DNA of 64,000 bases from an uncultured Sphingomonadaceae bacterium. Lineage in GTDB: Bacteria; Pseudomonadota; Alphaproteobacteria; Sphingomonadales; Sphingomonadaceae. Both the position numbers and the translations under genes were made by a program. The notes beneath the pieces are model-generated. The model did not search any database and was not told where the DNA came from. It saw only the letters and a program-made list of their open reading frames with translations. Positions 1 to 9,662 of this stretch are shown piece by piece; the stretch's first letter is position 1, and the number at the start of each line of letters is the position of its first letter. Location of the stretch: assembly GCA_947497455.1 (NCBI GenBank), contig CANMGU010000001.1, positions 620,001 through 684,000 on the forward strand, read 5' to 3'.

Positions 1-1
1 T

Positions 2-388
2 TTTAAGCCTGAAGCTGGCGGCAGCTTCTGGCTAAGTCCGCATGATGAAACACCGGTGCCCGCAAGCGACGTTGCACCGGAAGAATGGGACGTTGCGATA
101 GCTATCGACCGATTTCAGTCGATAATGGATGTTGAGATTCAAAGCGTGAACCGCAAATGGGCAGGTCTGCGCAGCTTTGCGTCAGATCGATTGCCGGTTT
201 ATGGATATGATCCGCAGCAGCCAGATTTCTTCTGGTTTGCTGGACAAGGTGGCTTTGGCATTCAGACCGCTCCGGCAGCGGCCAAATTGGCCAAATCCAT
301 TTTTCTGAATGTCGAGCGGGAACCATGCGTTCAGCAGCTTGATGCATCCTTATATACCCCCTCTCGCTTTGCCGTGATGATGGCCTGA
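2..388 (+). CDS. FAD-dependent oxidoreductase (DAO family), C-terminal part
   Basis: The frame is open from the window edge, so only the last 128 residues are present. They resemble the C-terminal part of glycine/D-amino-acid oxidase-like flavoenzymes (DAO fold): a WAGLRSF stretch, a DRLPVYGYD segment, then AGQGGFGIQTAPA. That last glycine-rich motif closes over the FAD in this family. The substrate cannot be told from this fragment. A GTG at 56 lies inside the conserved region and is not the true start. Family assignment is fairly safe; no specific enzyme name is justified. Confidence 0.8.
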   Translation, partial: FKPEAGGSFWLSPHDETPVPASDVAPEEWDVAIAIDRFQSIMDVEIQSVNRKWAGLRSFASDRLPVYGYDPQQPDFFWFAGQGGFGIQTAPAAAKLAKSIFLNVEREPCVQQLDASLYTPSRFAVMMA

Positions 389-477
389 AAAATTTGGCAT
401 TGCGTTCAGGCTCTTAAGGCGCAATAAATCCCGTGTCCGATGGGGACCGATAAAGGTGAAAAAAGGAGAGCGGTAAT

Positions 478-654
478 ATGGCGCACAAATTTGAAATTTA
501 TAAGGACAAGAAGGGCGAGTTTCGGGTTCGCTTCAAACATAATAGCGAGATCATGTTCTCGACCGAAGGTTATAAAAGCAAATCCAGCGCCAAAAATGCG
601 ATTGCTTCCATCATCAAAAATGGCCCCAAAGCTGAAGTTGAAGACAATAGCTAA
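478..654 (+). CDS. YegP family protein (DUF1508), 58 aa
   Basis: Small 58-residue protein beginning MAHKFEIYKDKKGEFRVRF. It has the single beta-hairpin repeat of the YegP/DUF1508 family: FEIYKDKKGEFRxRF, then GYKSKSSAKNAIASIIKN. A GGAG at 465-468 sits 9 bases before the ATG. E. coli YegP carries two such repeats; this one has one, as many alphaproteobacterial members do. The molecular role of the family is unknown. It ends just before a strong hairpin terminator, so it is probably a single-gene unit or the tail of the flavoenzyme transcript. Confidence 0.9.
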   Translation: MAHKFEIYKDKKGEFRVRFKHNSEIMFSTEGYKSKSSAKNAIASIIKNGPKAEVEDNS

Positions 655-671
655 CGGACCAAGCTGATCCA

Positions 672-716
672 CAAGATTAAGCGTTATCCCGATTCATGGC
701 GGGATAACGCATCTTG
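672..716. terminator. bidirectional hairpin terminator between yegP-like gene and rnhA
   Basis: A perfect 11-base inverted repeat (681-691 with 700-710, 8-base loop) is flanked by a second paired block, CAAGAT upstream and ATCTTG downstream, followed by GGTTT. It sits between two convergent genes, so it probably stops transcription from both sides. Confidence 0.8.
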
Positions 717-718
717 GT

Positions 719-1171
719 TTACCGGCCAGCCGCGATATTCAGGGCCGCGTCGCTCGCTAGCATGTCCGCCCGTTCATTGTCGGCATCGCCAGCATGGCCT
801 TTGACCCAGTGCCATTCGATATCGTGGCGCTCTACCGCCTCAACCAGTTGCTGCCAGAGATCCGCATTTTTGACGGGCTTTTTCGCGGCTGTGCGCCAGC
901 CGTTTTTCTGCCAGTTAAACACCCATTTGGTGATGCCGTCTTTGACATAGGTGCTGTCGATCGACAGCTTGACCTTGCAGGGTCGCTTCAGCGCGTTGAG
1001 CGCTTCGATCGCTGCGCGTAATTCCATTCGGTTATTGGTCGTTTCCAGTTCACCACCGGAAATCTCTTTTTCGGTTTTGCCATGGCGTATCAATGCGCCC
1101 CAGCCGCCTGGACCGGGATTGCCTTTACATGCACCATCAGTGGCGATTTCGACGTAGGACAAGGCACTCAT
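719..1171 (-). CDS. rnhA: ribonuclease HI
   Basis: Degrades the RNA strand of RNA-DNA hybrids (Okazaki primers, R-loops) in the cytoplasm. At 150 residues it has the usual RNase HI length. The metal-binding carboxylates are all visible: D12 in [11 protein letters not shown]50 in NNRMELRA, D72 in SIDSTYV and D136 in NERAD, with the general-base histidine H126 in KGHAGD. Its start overlaps the end of thrB by 4 bases (ATGA), so it is the last gene of an ispH-thrB-rnhA operon. Confidence 0.97.
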   Translation of the reverse strand: MSALSYVEIATDGACKGNPGPGGWGALIRHGKTEKEISGGELETTNNRMELRAAIEALNALKRPCKVKLSIDSTYVKDGITKWVFNWQKNGWRTAAKKPVKNADLWQQLVEAVERHDIEWHWVKGHAGDADNERADMLASDAALNIAAGR

Positions 1172-2127
1172 GCGGTAAATAAATCCGGATTGGTTTGATA
1201 ATATTTCAAGCGATTGAGAAAAGCGGTCGGGTCTTTGCGCGTCACCAGTGCATCGGCCGGTGTGTTGATCCAGTCATAAGCCCGGGTCAGCAGGAAGCGG
1301 AGCGCCGCGCCCCGCGCCAGCAAGGGCAGGGCAGCACGCTCGTCTGGGGTCAGATCGAATGCTTCCTCATAGCCTTCTATTAACGCGGTAGAGATATCGC
1401 GATCAAAGGTCAGGCCATCCTCTGAAAAACACCAGGCGGCGTGGGTGATCGCAACGTCATAGGCGCGAACGTCGGTGCAGGAAAAATAGAAATCGATCAA
1501 GCCAGTGACCTGGTCATCCAGCATAAGCACGTTGTCCGGAAACAAATCGGCATGAATGACGGATTTGGACAATCCGTCGGGCCAATGCGCGTCTAGATGA
1601 TCAAGTTCTGCCTCAACCTGCTCATATAATCCCGCAGCAATCGCATCGAGCCCATCGCGCCCGCAGTCAAGGGCCAGGCTGCGCCAGGTGTCATGATTCA
1701 TACTGTTGCGTCGTTCGTGAGAGAAATCCTGCAACGCATCATGCATTCGGCCTAAAGCCTGCCCGGTTGCCTTAGCTTGGTCCGGGGTTGGCATGGTTAC
1801 TGAAATGCCCGGCAGAAACTTGATCAGACAGGCAGATCGTCCGCAAAGCTGTTGTATTTTGGCGCCGGTCCGATCAGCAATCATGGGCGGTACAGAGCAG
1901 CCCTTGGCAGCCAGATGGTCCAGCATTGCGATAAAAAACGGCAGATCATCAGGGTCAACCCGCTTTTCATACAAGGTCAGAATGAAACGATCTTTGGTTG
2001 TCTCCAGCAGATAATTGCTATTCTCGACCCCCTCGGCAATGCCTTTTGCGGACACCAATGTGCCAACGTCGAAGCGGGTCAGAAAAGCATCAATCTCTTC
2101 GGCACTAACCTTGGTGTAGACGGCCAT
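1168..2127 (-). CDS. thrB: homoserine kinase, ThrB (APH-fold type)
   Basis: Phosphorylates L-homoserine with ATP, the penultimate step of threonine synthesis. The 319-residue protein is the aminoglycoside-phosphotransferase-fold type found in many proteobacteria, not the GHMP-kinase type of E. coli. It shows [10 protein letters not shown] (H192, D194, N199; the Brenner catalytic loop) and GLIDFYF (D212, metal-binding). [11 protein letters not shown] near residue 33 is typical of this homoserine kinase subgroup. It abuts ispH by one base (ATG overlapping the ispH stop) and overlaps rnhA, so translational coupling is likely. Confidence 0.95.
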   Translation of the reverse strand: MAVYTKVSAEEIDAFLTRFDVGTLVSAKGIAEGVENSNYLLETTKDRFILTLYEKRVDPDDLPFFIAMLDHLAAKGCSVPPMIADRTGAKIQQLCGRSACLIKFLPGISVTMPTPDQAKATGQALGRMHDALQDFSHERRNSMNHDTWRSLALDCGRDGLDAIAAGLYEQVEAELDHLDAHWPDGLSKSVIHADLFPDNVLMLDDQVTGLIDFYFSCTDVRAYDVAITHAAWCFSEDGLTFDRDISTALIEGYEEAFDLTPDERAALPLLARGAALRFLLTRAYDWINTPADALVTRKDPTAFLNRLKYYQTNPDLFTA

Positions 2128-3092
2128 CAGGCAGTTTCTAGACCGCGCGGCAGTTTGAAAACCATGCGTTCATCTGCGGTCTTAACCTTCTGTTCCTCAA
2201 CGGTATAATGTTCCTCGAGGCGGGCGACCACCTCCCGTACCAATATTTCAGGTGCCGAAGCGCCTGCAGTCAGACCGAGGGTGTCGACGTCCTTGATCCA
2301 GTCAAAATCTATCTCGTCCGCTCGCTGGATTAGATAAGACTTGGTGCCTTCGCGCTCTGCAACTTCGACCAAGCGAAGGCTGTTGGAACTATTCGGGGCA
2401 CCAATGACCAACACCAGATCGCAAGACTTTGCGATACTCTTTACGGCGTCCTGTCGATTGGAGGTTGCGTAGCAAATATCTTCACCCTTTGGCCCAACAA
2501 TAGAAGGGAATCGTTTTTGTAGAGCTTCAACAATTGCTCTGGTATCATCGACCGACAATGTCGTTTGTGTCAGAAACGACAGTTTTTCAGGTTCTTCCGG
2601 ATTGAGTGCAGCGACATCATCAACGGTTTCAACCAGCGTCATCATGCCTTCATCGACCTGGCCAAAAGTGCCGATCACTTCGGGATGATTTTCATGGCCG
2701 ACAAAAATAATATGCCGTCCCGCCTCAACCTGGCGTTCGGCCTGGCGATGGACTTTTGAAACCAGCGGGCAAGTCGCATCCAGATATTCGAGGCCTCGTT
2801 CTTCAGCTTTATGAGGAACGGCCTTGGGAACACCATGAGCGGAAAATACCACCGGAACACCGTCCGGAACTTCATCCAGTTCCTCCACAAAAACCGCGCC
2901 CAGTTTCTTCAATTCGTCGACAACATAGCGATTATGGACAATTTCATGACGAACATAGACCGGCGGGCCATATTTTTCGATTGCCAGTTCGACAATTTTT
3001 ATAGCCCGGTCCACGCCTGCGCAGAAGCCGCGTGGGGCGGCTACAAGCAAGCTAATGCGGGGTTTTTCTGATATTGGGTGATTCATAAACAA
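2127..3092 (-). CDS. ispH: 4-hydroxy-3-methylbut-2-enyl diphosphate reductase
   Basis: Last enzyme of the non-mevalonate (MEP) isoprenoid pathway, a cytoplasmic iron-sulfur reductase that makes IPP and DMAPP. The three cluster-binding cysteines are present: C24 in [13 protein letters not shown]108 in [11 protein letters not shown] and C207 in [11 protein letters not shown]. The proton-relay glutamate is E138 in HPEVIGTFG. Length (321 aa) is normal. A second ATG two codons in is an equally good start. It is the first gene of the ispH-thrB-rnhA operon, divergent from the lipoprotein gene at 3244. Confidence 0.97.
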   Translation of the reverse strand: MFMNHPISEKPRISLLVAAPRGFCAGVDRAIKIVELAIEKYGPPVYVRHEIVHNRYVVDELKKLGAVFVEELDEVPDGVPVVFSAHGVPKAVPHKAEERGLEYLDATCPLVSKVHRQAERQVEAGRHIIFVGHENHPEVIGTFGQVDEGMMTLVETVDDVAALNPEEPEKLSFLTQTTLSVDDTRAIVEALQKRFPSIVGPKGEDICYATSNRQDAVKSIAKSCDLVLVIGAPNSSNSLRLVEVAEREGTKSYLIQRADEIDFDWIKDVDTLGLTAGASAPEILVREVVARLEEHYTVEEQKVKTADERMVFKLPRGLETA

Positions 3093-3172
3093 AGCCTTAG
3101 TGAAAAACGGAGGCGGCGAAAAGCCTGTCTGTTCATCCTATGGATGGTTGCGCCCTTCTAAAGGCATAGATA

Positions 3173-3188
3173 AGGGTTTCCAAACCCT
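3173..3188. promoter_or_regulatory. short inverted repeat in the ispH / lipoprotein divergent spacer
   Basis: Perfect 7-base arms AGGGTTT and AAACCCT with a 2-base centre, in the 151-base spacer between two divergent genes. It could be an operator or a small hairpin. No regulator can be named. Confidence 0.3.
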
Positions 3189-3243
3189 GAACAAGGACGC
3201 AGATCATATCTGTACGAAACGGGATTAAGGACAAGGAATAAGC

Positions 3244-3903
3244 ATGATACTCAAAGGGCGTTTCAATAAGCTGCTATTGACGGGTGGAACGGTTTTGGCT
3301 CTGGCAGGCTGCGCACAGGATGGAGCCCTCGATGTGAGCTCCGGTGTCGGTGTTAGTGTCACAAGAACTGGCTGTCCCGCCGTCGCCGTTCCTGATTATA
3401 CGGGTGACATTACCGTTTTTGATCCTGTTGGCAGTACGGATGCAAGTGCGATTGATGTTGTTGCGAATATCACCAATGTCCGCTCAACCTGTAACAGCGA
3501 GGGAGCGCGCATCTATACAGAAGCAACTTTTGACATATATGCCCTGCGCTCTCGCCCCAATGGTGCCCGTACGGTAACGATACCCTATTTCTCAACCGTG
3601 GTGCAGGGCGGTACCGCCGTTATTGCCAAACGGGTGAAAAACATCACGTTGACCTTCGCCGATGGACAATATCGTGCCACGGCGTCTGGTAAGGCAGGTT
3701 CCTATGTTGATGCCGCTGCGGCTCGTTTGCCGGAAGATGTCATCGAAAAGATTACGCGTCGCAGAAAACCTGGAGATCCAGATGCGGCCCTGGATCCGCT
3801 TGCGGATCCGGCGGTGCGTGCAGCCGTTGCGCGTTCTACCTTTGAGCTTTTGATCGGGTTTCAGCTGACACCGGAACAGCTGCAATATAACGCGACCCGA
3901 TAA
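3244..3903 (+). CDS. predicted outer-envelope lipoprotein of unknown function
   Basis: 219 residues with a clear type II signal peptide: basic start (KGRFNK), hydrophobic core and lipobox LAGC with C23 as the lipidated cysteine. The mature part is soluble, mostly predicted beta, and includes the TGCPAVAVPDYTGDITVF region. The tail is proline/alanine rich. A GGA-containing Shine-Dalgarno (AAGGA) precedes the ATG. I do not recognise a characterised family, although similar lipoproteins are common in sphingomonads. It stands alone between ispH (divergent) and argS (73 bases downstream). Confidence 0.85.
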   Translation: MILKGRFNKLLLTGGTVLALAGCAQDGALDVSSGVGVSVTRTGCPAVAVPDYTGDITVFDPVGSTDASAIDVVANITNVRSTCNSEGARIYTEATFDIYALRSRPNGARTVTIPYFSTVVQGGTAVIAKRVKNITLTFADGQYRATASGKAGSYVDAAAARLPEDVIEKITRRRKPGDPDAALDPLADPAVRAAVARSTFELLIGFQLTPEQLQYNATR

Positions 3904-3976
3904 AACTCTAGGTTACATGTTGTTTCTGGCTCGGCGCGTTCGGGCGCGATAATCTATTGAAAATTGGGGTAAAACC

Positions 3977-5698
3977 ATGCTGTTCGACATTTTTCAGCAC
4001 CATATTGAAAAAGCACTTGATGATCTGGTTGCAAGCGGTGATTTGCCTGCTGATCTGGATCGCAAAAACGTCACTTTGGAACCGCCGCGCGATCCGTCTC
4101 ATGGCGATCTGTCGACCAATGCCGCGATGGTATTGTCCAAGGCGGCCGGTCAAAAGCCACGTGATTTGGCCGAAAAGATTGTCGAGAGGCTGGTTGCACT
4201 GGATGACGTCAAGATGGCGGAAATGGCCGGCCCCGGATTTATCAATCTCCGTGTGAGTGATGCGGTTCTGATCGCTGAACTAAAGGAAATCGAAGCGCTT
4301 GGCGCTGATTATGGTCGTTCAAAAAAGGGTGAGGGCGTCACCGTCAACGTCGAATATGTTTCTGCCAATCCGACCGGCCCCATGCATATGGGCCATTGCC
4401 GCGGTGCGGTAGTTGGCGATGCACTGGCCGATTTGCTCGAATTTATCGGGCATAAGGTGATCCGCGAATATTATGTCAATGATGCCGGAGCGCAGGTCGA
4501 TATTCTCGCCGAATCCGTACATATTCGTTATCGCGAGGCGCTTGGCGAAACGATTTTGGTCATTCCCGAAGGGCTTTATCCTGGTGAGTATCTGAAACCT
4601 GTTGGCTGGGCCCTGGCGCAGCAATATGGCGATAAATATGTCGATGCGCCGTTTGATGAATGGCTTCCGGTTTTTCGCAAAGCGGCAGTGGCTGGCATGA
4701 TGGACATGATCCGGTCCGATCTCGCTCTTCTGGGTATCAAGCATGACGTCTTCTCGTCTGAAGCGGAGCTGCACGAGGCCGGTAAAGCCGATGCAGCCGA
4801 AGCCGAATTGCGGTCGCGTGATCTCGTTTATGACGGCGTCCTTGAAAAACCCAAGGGCAAGACGATTGATGACTGGGAACCGGTCGAACTGCCACTATTT
4901 CGGTCTACCCAATTTGGCGATGATCAGGATCGCCCGATCAAAAAATCCAATGGTCGTTGGACCTATTTTGGCGGCGATCTCGCCTATCATTTTCAGAAAG
5001 CGCAGAAGGCCGATGAGTTGATCGATATCTGGGGTGCGGATCACTCCGGTACGGTGAAACGGATCAAGGCGGCGGTTGCTGCGCTGACTGAGGGTAAGAC
5101 GAAATTTGACGTGAAGCTGGTGCAGATGGTGCGGTTGCTGCGCAGTGGCGAGCCGGAGAAGATGTCCAAACGTTCGGGCAATTTCGTTACCATCGCTGAC
5201 ATGGTCGAGGAAGTCGGTAAGGAGGCCGTCCGCTTCACCATGCTGACCCGCAAGGCCGATGCGCAGATGGACTTTGATTTTGCCAAGGTTACCGAGGCCT
5301 CTCGGGATAACCCTGTTTTCTATGTGCAATATGCTCATGCCCGGATCCAATCGACCCTGCGCAAGGCCGCGGACGAGAATATCCAGCCATCGGCTGAACA
5401 TCTGGGCAAGCTGGGCGCTGAAGAGCTCGATCTGATCAAGCAAGCGGCGCAGTTCCCGCGAATCGTCGAATCGGCCGCAGCGAACCGCGAACCCCATCGC
5501 GTCGCCTTTTACCTCAATGACCTCGCAGCTGCTTTTCATGCCTTCTGGAATATGGGCAATGACCGGCCAGAAATGCGGATCCTGATGATTAATGACCCTG
5601 CAATGACATCGGCTAGGCTTTTCTTAGCTAAATATTTAGGGCAAGTAATTAAGAACGGTCTCGCGCTGATGGGGGTTAGCGCCGCTGACAAGATGTGA
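3977..5698 (+). CDS. argS: arginyl-tRNA synthetase
   Basis: Charges tRNA-Arg with arginine. Class I synthetase features: N-terminal additional domain (about 1-95), HIGH-type signature HMGH at 137-140 within SANPTGPMHMGH, the KMSKR loop at 395-399, and a C-terminal all-alpha anticodon-binding domain ending FLAKYLGQVIKNGLALMGV. The 573-residue length is normal. It leads a same-strand run with a SPOR protein, nagZ, scpAB and tatABC. The gap to the next gene is only 29 bases, so co-transcription is likely. Confidence 0.98.
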   Translation: MLFDIFQHHIEKALDDLVASGDLPADLDRKNVTLEPPRDPSHGDLSTNAAMVLSKAAGQKPRDLAEKIVERLVALDDVKMAEMAGPGFINLRVSDAVLIAELKEIEALGADYGRSKKGEGVTVNVEYVSANPTGPMHMGHCRGAVVGDALADLLEFIGHKVIREYYVNDAGAQVDILAESVHIRYREALGETILVIPEGLYPGEYLKPVGWALAQQYGDKYVDAPFDEWLPVFRKAAVAGMMDMIRSDLALLGIKHDVFSSEAELHEAGKADAAEAELRSRDLVYDGVLEKPKGKTIDDWEPVELPLFRSTQFGDDQDRPIKKSNGRWTYFGGDLAYHFQKAQKADELIDIWGADHSGTVKRIKAAVAALTEGKTKFDVKLVQMVRLLRSGEPEKMSKRSGNFVTIADMVEEVGKEAVRFTMLTRKADAQMDFDFAKVTEASRDNPVFYVQYAHARIQSTLRKAADENIQPSAEHLGKLGAEELDLIKQAAQFPRIVESAAANREPHRVAFYLNDLAAAFHAFWNMGNDRPEMRILMINDPAMTSARLFLAKYLGQVIKNGLALMGVSAADKM

Positions 5699-5727
5699 GC
5701 GTTTGAGAATTACTGTGGGGTTTGAAT

Positions 5728-6366
5728 ATGTCTGATGTGAATAGCGATAGTCTGGATCTGGACGATGACAATCGTCTGCCATGGCTTGAATCTGCTGAAG
5801 ATTATGATGGCGAGGACGAATATTCTCCCATTCGTGTCGCCATATTTGTTGGTTTAGGAATCGCTTTGCTGGCCGCTATTGTTGGCGGTATTTACTGGAT
5901 GCAGAACCGTGATGCAGGCGGACTGAGTGGCGATGGTACGTTGATCGCTGCACAGGAGGGCGACTATAAAGTGCGCCCCGACGATCCGCAAGCCAGGCAG
6001 TTTGAGGGCGAAGGCGATGCCAGCTTTGCTGCGTCTGAAGGCCAGGAAACACCGGGCAAATTAGGTACAGCCGCTCCGCTCGAAGCGCCGATCAAGAAAT
6101 CCGCGCCGGTTGCTCCAACCGCACCGGGCAGCGCGATGATCCAGCTCGGTGCATTCAGTACGGCAGGTCAGGCCGACCGTGCGTGGTCTGGTTTTTCCCG
6201 GCGCTTTGCTGATATTGGCGCATTGCCGAAGAAGATTGTTCCGGGCACCGTAGAAGGCAGTACAATCTATCGCCTCAACGCGGTTGCTACCAATGTCGCT
6301 GCGGCCCAGAACGTCTGCAATGGACTGAAAGCAGCTGGAGAAAGCTGCATCGTCGTCCCACAATAG
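5728..6366 (+). CDS. SPOR-domain membrane protein
   Basis: 212 residues: an acidic cytoplasmic N-terminus, one transmembrane segment (about 36-57, VAIFVGLGIALLAAIVGGIYW), a periplasmic linker, and a C-terminal SPOR domain from about 135 (SAMIQLGAFSTAGQADRAW). SPOR domains bind glycan strands stripped of stem peptides and so localise to division septa. I chose the ATG at 5728, 8 bases after GGGG, over an in-frame TTG two codons upstream. The position between argS and nagZ fits a peptidoglycan role, which is inference. Confidence 0.9.
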   Translation: MSDVNSDSLDLDDDNRLPWLESAEDYDGEDEYSPIRVAIFVGLGIALLAAIVGGIYWMQNRDAGGLSGDGTLIAAQEGDYKVRPDDPQARQFEGEGDASFAASEGQETPGKLGTAAPLEAPIKKSAPVAPTAPGSAMIQLGAFSTAGQADRAWSGFSRRFADIGALPKKIVPGTVEGSTIYRLNAVATNVAAAQNVCNGLKAAGESCIVVPQ

Positions 6367-6390
6367 GGACCTAAAATCAGCAATAATCGG

Positions 6391-6418
6391 GGAAGCGCTG
6401 TGGATAACGGCGCTTTCC
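6391..6418 (+). terminator. possible hairpin between the SPOR gene and nagZ
   Basis: GGAAGCGC and GCGCTTTCC can pair with one bulge around a 10-base loop in the 124-base spacer. There is no clean U-run, so this could be an attenuating or processing hairpin instead of a full terminator. Confidence 0.35.
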
Positions 6419-6490
6419 GCTTTACCGGTAAGCCAATCCAACGCATGATATCAACATGGTATTTTATGCGGAATTGGGTATAGTTGGATC

Positions 6491-7498
6491 ATGAAGCCGG
6501 TAGTTTTTGGTATGTCGGGATTGCGCCTGACGGCTGATGAAAAAGCGTTTTTCAAGGAAAGCGACCCTGCCGGATATATTATTTTCGGCCGTAATGTAGA
6601 AAGCAAAGAACAATTGCGCGCGCTTACTGACGAGCTGCGCGTTCTCCACGGTCGCGATAATCTGGCGATCCTGATTGATCAGGAAGGCGGACGCGTGGCC
6701 CGGATGCAAGAACCGGTATGGCCCAAATTCCCATCCGGCGAAGTTTTCGACAAGCTTTATCATATCGCACCGGCAACGGCGATTGAAGCGGCTAGGCTTA
6801 ATGCGCAGGCCATTGCCGAAAGCCTTCGGGAAGTCGGAATAACCGTAAATTGCCTGCCGTTGCTTGATGTCAGACAACCCGAGACAGTCGATGCCATCGG
6901 CAATCGCGCCATGGGCAGTGAACCGATGCAGGTGGCCGCTTTGGGGCGTGCGGTAATTGATGGTCAGACAAAGGGCGGCGCGGTGAGCGTCGTCAAACAC
7001 ATGCCGGGTCACGGTCGCGCCGTGGTCGACAGCCATATGGAGTTGCCCAAAGTGTCTGCGTCTGCTGAGGAGCTCGAAAAGGATATTGCACCCTTTCGCA
7101 CCTTGTCTGAAGCACCCATGGGTATGACCGCGCATATTGTTTACACTGCCTGGGATGCAGAGCGTTGCGCTAGCCTGTCACCAACGGTGATCGAGAATGT
7201 CATTCGTAGAGAAATCGGCTTTGACGGGCTGTTATTCTCCGATGATCTCGACATGAAGGCTTTGAAGGGCGAGGTGCCGGAACGCGCTCGTGACGTGGTT
7301 GCTGCTGGCTGTGACATAGCACTGAACTGCTGGGGCAGGATGGACGAGATGATCGGTATTGCCGATCTGCTCGGAGAAATTAGCGACTTGTCCCGCGAAC
7401 GACTGGAAAAAGCGATGGCGACCCTGGATGCGGCCGCTGAACCGGTGGAATTGGCGGATCTCGTGTCCCGTCGTGATGCCCTGTTAGCGGCGGCCTGA
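6491..7498 (+). CDS. nagZ: beta-N-acetylhexosaminidase NagZ (GH3)
   Basis: Cytoplasmic glycosidase that removes GlcNAc from anhydro-muropeptides during peptidoglycan recycling. GH3 NagZ signatures are visible: IDQEGGRV (62-69), the KHxPGHG loop at 169-175 followed by DSH (180-182) that carries the catalytic histidine, and the nucleophile motif SDDLDM (250-255). It is 335 residues, the usual single-domain length, with no signal peptide. Its stop overlaps the scpA start by one base (TGATG), so the two are coupled. Confidence 0.96.
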   Translation: MKPVVFGMSGLRLTADEKAFFKESDPAGYIIFGRNVESKEQLRALTDELRVLHGRDNLAILIDQEGGRVARMQEPVWPKFPSGEVFDKLYHIAPATAIEAARLNAQAIAESLREVGITVNCLPLLDVRQPETVDAIGNRAMGSEPMQVAALGRAVIDGQTKGGAVSVVKHMPGHGRAVVDSHMELPKVSASAEELEKDIAPFRTLSEAPMGMTAHIVYTAWDAERCASLSPTVIENVIRREIGFDGLLFSDDLDMKALKGEVPERARDVVAAGCDIALNCWGRMDEMIGIADLLGEISDLSRERLEKAMATLDAAAEPVELADLVSRRDALLAAA

Positions 7499-8277
7499 TG
7501 GCAGACGAGGAACCCGAGAGCTTTTTCTTTCCGCCAGCGTCTGCGGATGAAGATACGTCACTGACCCTCAATATCGATGGCTGGGAAGGGCCGCTCGATC
7601 TGTTGCTTGCTCTGGCGCGCAATCAGAAAGTTGATTTGCGGGAAATCTCGATCCTGGAACTGGTTCAGCAATATCTGAAATATATTACCGATGCGCAGAG
7701 TTTGAAGCTGGAATTGGCAGCGGATTATCTAGTGATGGCGGCGTGGCTGACATATCTGAAGTCAGGCTTGCTGCTGCCCAAGGATCCGGAAGTCGACCCT
7801 TCGCCGGAAGAATTGGCGCTGCGCCTGCAAATGCGGTTGGAGCGACTCAATGCTATGCGTGAGGCGGGGGCAAGATTGCTGGCCCGGGATCGGATCGGTC
7901 GCGATGTTTTCGCCCGCGGGGCACCGGAAGGTCTGCGCGTGGTGAAAAACCGGCACTGGCAAGCCGAATATTATGATCTGATTTCAGCTTATGGCCGGGT
8001 TAAACTCAGGAATATTCCGCCAGTGCACATTGTGAAGCAGCGGATGGTGATGACGCTGGAAGACGCGCTGGCACGGGTGTCATTGATGATCGGTGAAGCG
8101 ATTGACTGGACTGATATCAGGGATTTTCTGCCACCCGGAGCACCGCCACAATTGCGGAAATCGGCTCTGGCATCCAGTTTTGTCGCGGCATTGGAATTGG
8201 CGCGACAGGGGAAATTGGTGCTTAGTCAGGATGAGAGTTTTGCACCGCTAAAGTTGAAAGCAAATAGTGATGGATAA
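7498..8277 (+). CDS. scpA: segregation and condensation protein A
   Basis: Kleisin subunit of the SMC-ScpAB condensin, which bridges the SMC heads and organises the chromosome. The family opening WEGPLDLLLALARNQKVDL is near residue 29, followed by the YLVMAAWLTYLKSGLLLPK helix that contacts ScpB/SMC, and a winged-helix C-terminus. The 259-residue length is typical. It overlaps scpB by several bases at its 3' end, as is usual for this pair. Confidence 0.95.
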   Translation: MADEEPESFFFPPASADEDTSLTLNIDGWEGPLDLLLALARNQKVDLREISILELVQQYLKYITDAQSLKLELAADYLVMAAWLTYLKSGLLLPKDPEVDPSPEELALRLQMRLERLNAMREAGARLLARDRIGRDVFARGAPEGLRVVKNRHWQAEYYDLISAYGRVKLRNIPPVHIVKQRMVMTLEDALARVSLMIGEAIDWTDIRDFLPPGAPPQLRKSALASSFVAALELARQGKLVLSQDESFAPLKLKANSDG

Positions 8278-8992
8278 GCGAGTGGAAGATGATCAGGACC
8301 TGATCATGGAGCAAGAACGCCAATTAGGATATGCGGCGATGGATGAAGGCACGCGGGCCGTAGAGGCGACCCTTTTTGCATCGGAGACCCCGATGACGAT
8401 TGCCGACATCAAACTTTATGTTGGTGACGAAGTCGATATTCGCGCAGCGCTCAATCAATTGCAGAATGACTATTCTGGGCGCGGCATAGCGCTGTTGAAA
8501 ACCGGCGATCGCTGGCATTTCCAGACGGCCCACGATTTGTCTCACTTGCTGCGCCGGGAACGTGCGGAACTGCGCAAATTGAGTCGTGCGGGCATGGAAA
8601 CACTGGCAATTATCGCTTATCATGAACCCGTTAGCCGGGCAGAGATTGAAGCAATCAGGGGTGTTCAGGTGGCAAAAGGCACGCTCGACGTGTTGATGGA
8701 AGCAGGTTGGGTTCGTCCGACAGGGCGCCGCGAAGTTCCGGGAAGGCCCCTTATCTACGCGACGACTGCCGAATTTCTAACCCATTTCGGGCTACAAAGC
8801 CGCAAGGAATTGCCGGGCATAGATGACCTGAAGGCCGCCGGTTTGCTTGATCCGGTTGATCTCGCGATGGAGCGGCTGGAAATGGAGGCGGAAGAGGAAT
8901 TGCCGCTGGAACAGGAACTTAACGAAGATGGTGCACAAGAAAATGAAGATGACACCGCCGATTCACTGGAAAATGCGGCGGAAAGCGCCTAA
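8270..8992 (+). CDS. scpB: segregation and condensation protein B
   Basis: Partner of ScpA in the SMC complex. Two winged-helix domains are seen: AVEATLFASETPMTI near residue 28, and a second domain with ETLAIIAYHEPVSRAEIEAIRGV and GRREVPGRPLIYATT. The C-terminal tail is very acidic (EEELPLEQELNEDGAQENEDD). I took the ATG at 8270, which overlaps the scpA stop. A GTG immediately upstream (8267) is also possible. Confidence 0.95.
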   Translation: MDKRVEDDQDLIMEQERQLGYAAMDEGTRAVEATLFASETPMTIADIKLYVGDEVDIRAALNQLQNDYSGRGIALLKTGDRWHFQTAHDLSHLLRRERAELRKLSRAGMETLAIIAYHEPVSRAEIEAIRGVQVAKGTLDVLMEAGWVRPTGRREVPGRPLIYATTAEFLTHFGLQSRKELPGIDDLKAAGLLDPVDLAMERLEMEAEEELPLEQELNEDGAQENEDDTADSLENAAESA

Positions 8993-9020
8993 GTAAGAGG
9001 CATAGATCAGGAGATTTTCG

Positions 9021-9248
9021 ATGCAACCGAGTATTTGGCAGATTTTAATTGTAGCAGCATTGGTGCTGATCCTGTTCGGTCGCGGCCGAATTTCTGAAAT
9101 GATGGGCGATGTCGGCAAAGGCATTAGGTCCTTCAAAAAAGGCATTACCGAAGAAGAAGAAAGTGCCAAGGCTTCGGCCCAGATTGACAGCAAACCGTCC
9201 GATATCAGCGCAGACAAGACGGCGACATCCGACAAGACGGCGAGCTAA
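9021..9248 (+). CDS. tatA: Sec-independent translocase protein TatA
   Basis: Pore-forming subunit of the twin-arginine translocase, which exports folded proteins. The 75-residue protein has one N-terminal membrane helix ([17 protein letters not shown]), the FGRGRISEM hinge and an amphipathic helix with [13 protein letters not shown], then a polar tail. It starts the tatABC operon directly after scpB (28-base gap) with a clear AGGAG ribosome site. Confidence 0.97.
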   Translation: MQPSIWQILIVAALVLILFGRGRISEMMGDVGKGIRSFKKGITEEEESAKASAQIDSKPSDISADKTATSDKTAS

Positions 9249-9290
9249 GGCTAGCCAACCGGATTTTAGGCCGGATCGCGGCGCACAGAT

Positions 9291-9662
9291 ATGTTTGACC
9301 TTTCCATCTCCGAGATCGCGATTATCGTGATCATTGCGATTGTCGTGATCGGACCGAAAGAGCTGCCTCGCGCTTTAGCAACGGCCGGACGATGGATGGC
9401 AAAGGCCCGTGGTGTAATGGGCAATTTCCGCACCGGCTTTGACGCAATGGTTCGTGAAGCAGAATTACAGGAAATGGAAAAGAAATGGGCGGCTGAGAAC
9501 GAGCGTATCATGCTCGATCATCCCACTGTTTCGGATGATGAGCCACAGATGGAGCCCTTGGACGGTCCACCGGTAACGCCAAGCGAAAGTGATGCAGGGC
9601 AGGCCGATTTGCCGCTAGATGAAGGCGCTTCAGAGAAGCCGCCGGAAAAACCGGATCCATGA
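9291..9662 (+). CDS. tatB: Sec-independent translocase protein TatB
   Basis: Forms the twin-arginine signal receptor with TatC. It is 123 residues: an N-terminal membrane helix (ISEIAIIVIIAIVVIGPKELP, with the TatB-type GPKELP hinge), a longer amphipathic helix than TatA (ARGVMGNFRTGFDAMVREAELQEM), and a proline-rich acidic tail. It overlaps tatC by 4 bases. Confidence 0.97.
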   Translation: MFDLSISEIAIIVIIAIVVIGPKELPRALATAGRWMAKARGVMGNFRTGFDAMVREAELQEMEKKWAAENERIMLDHPTVSDDEPQMEPLDGPPVTPSESDAGQADLPLDEGASEKPPEKPDP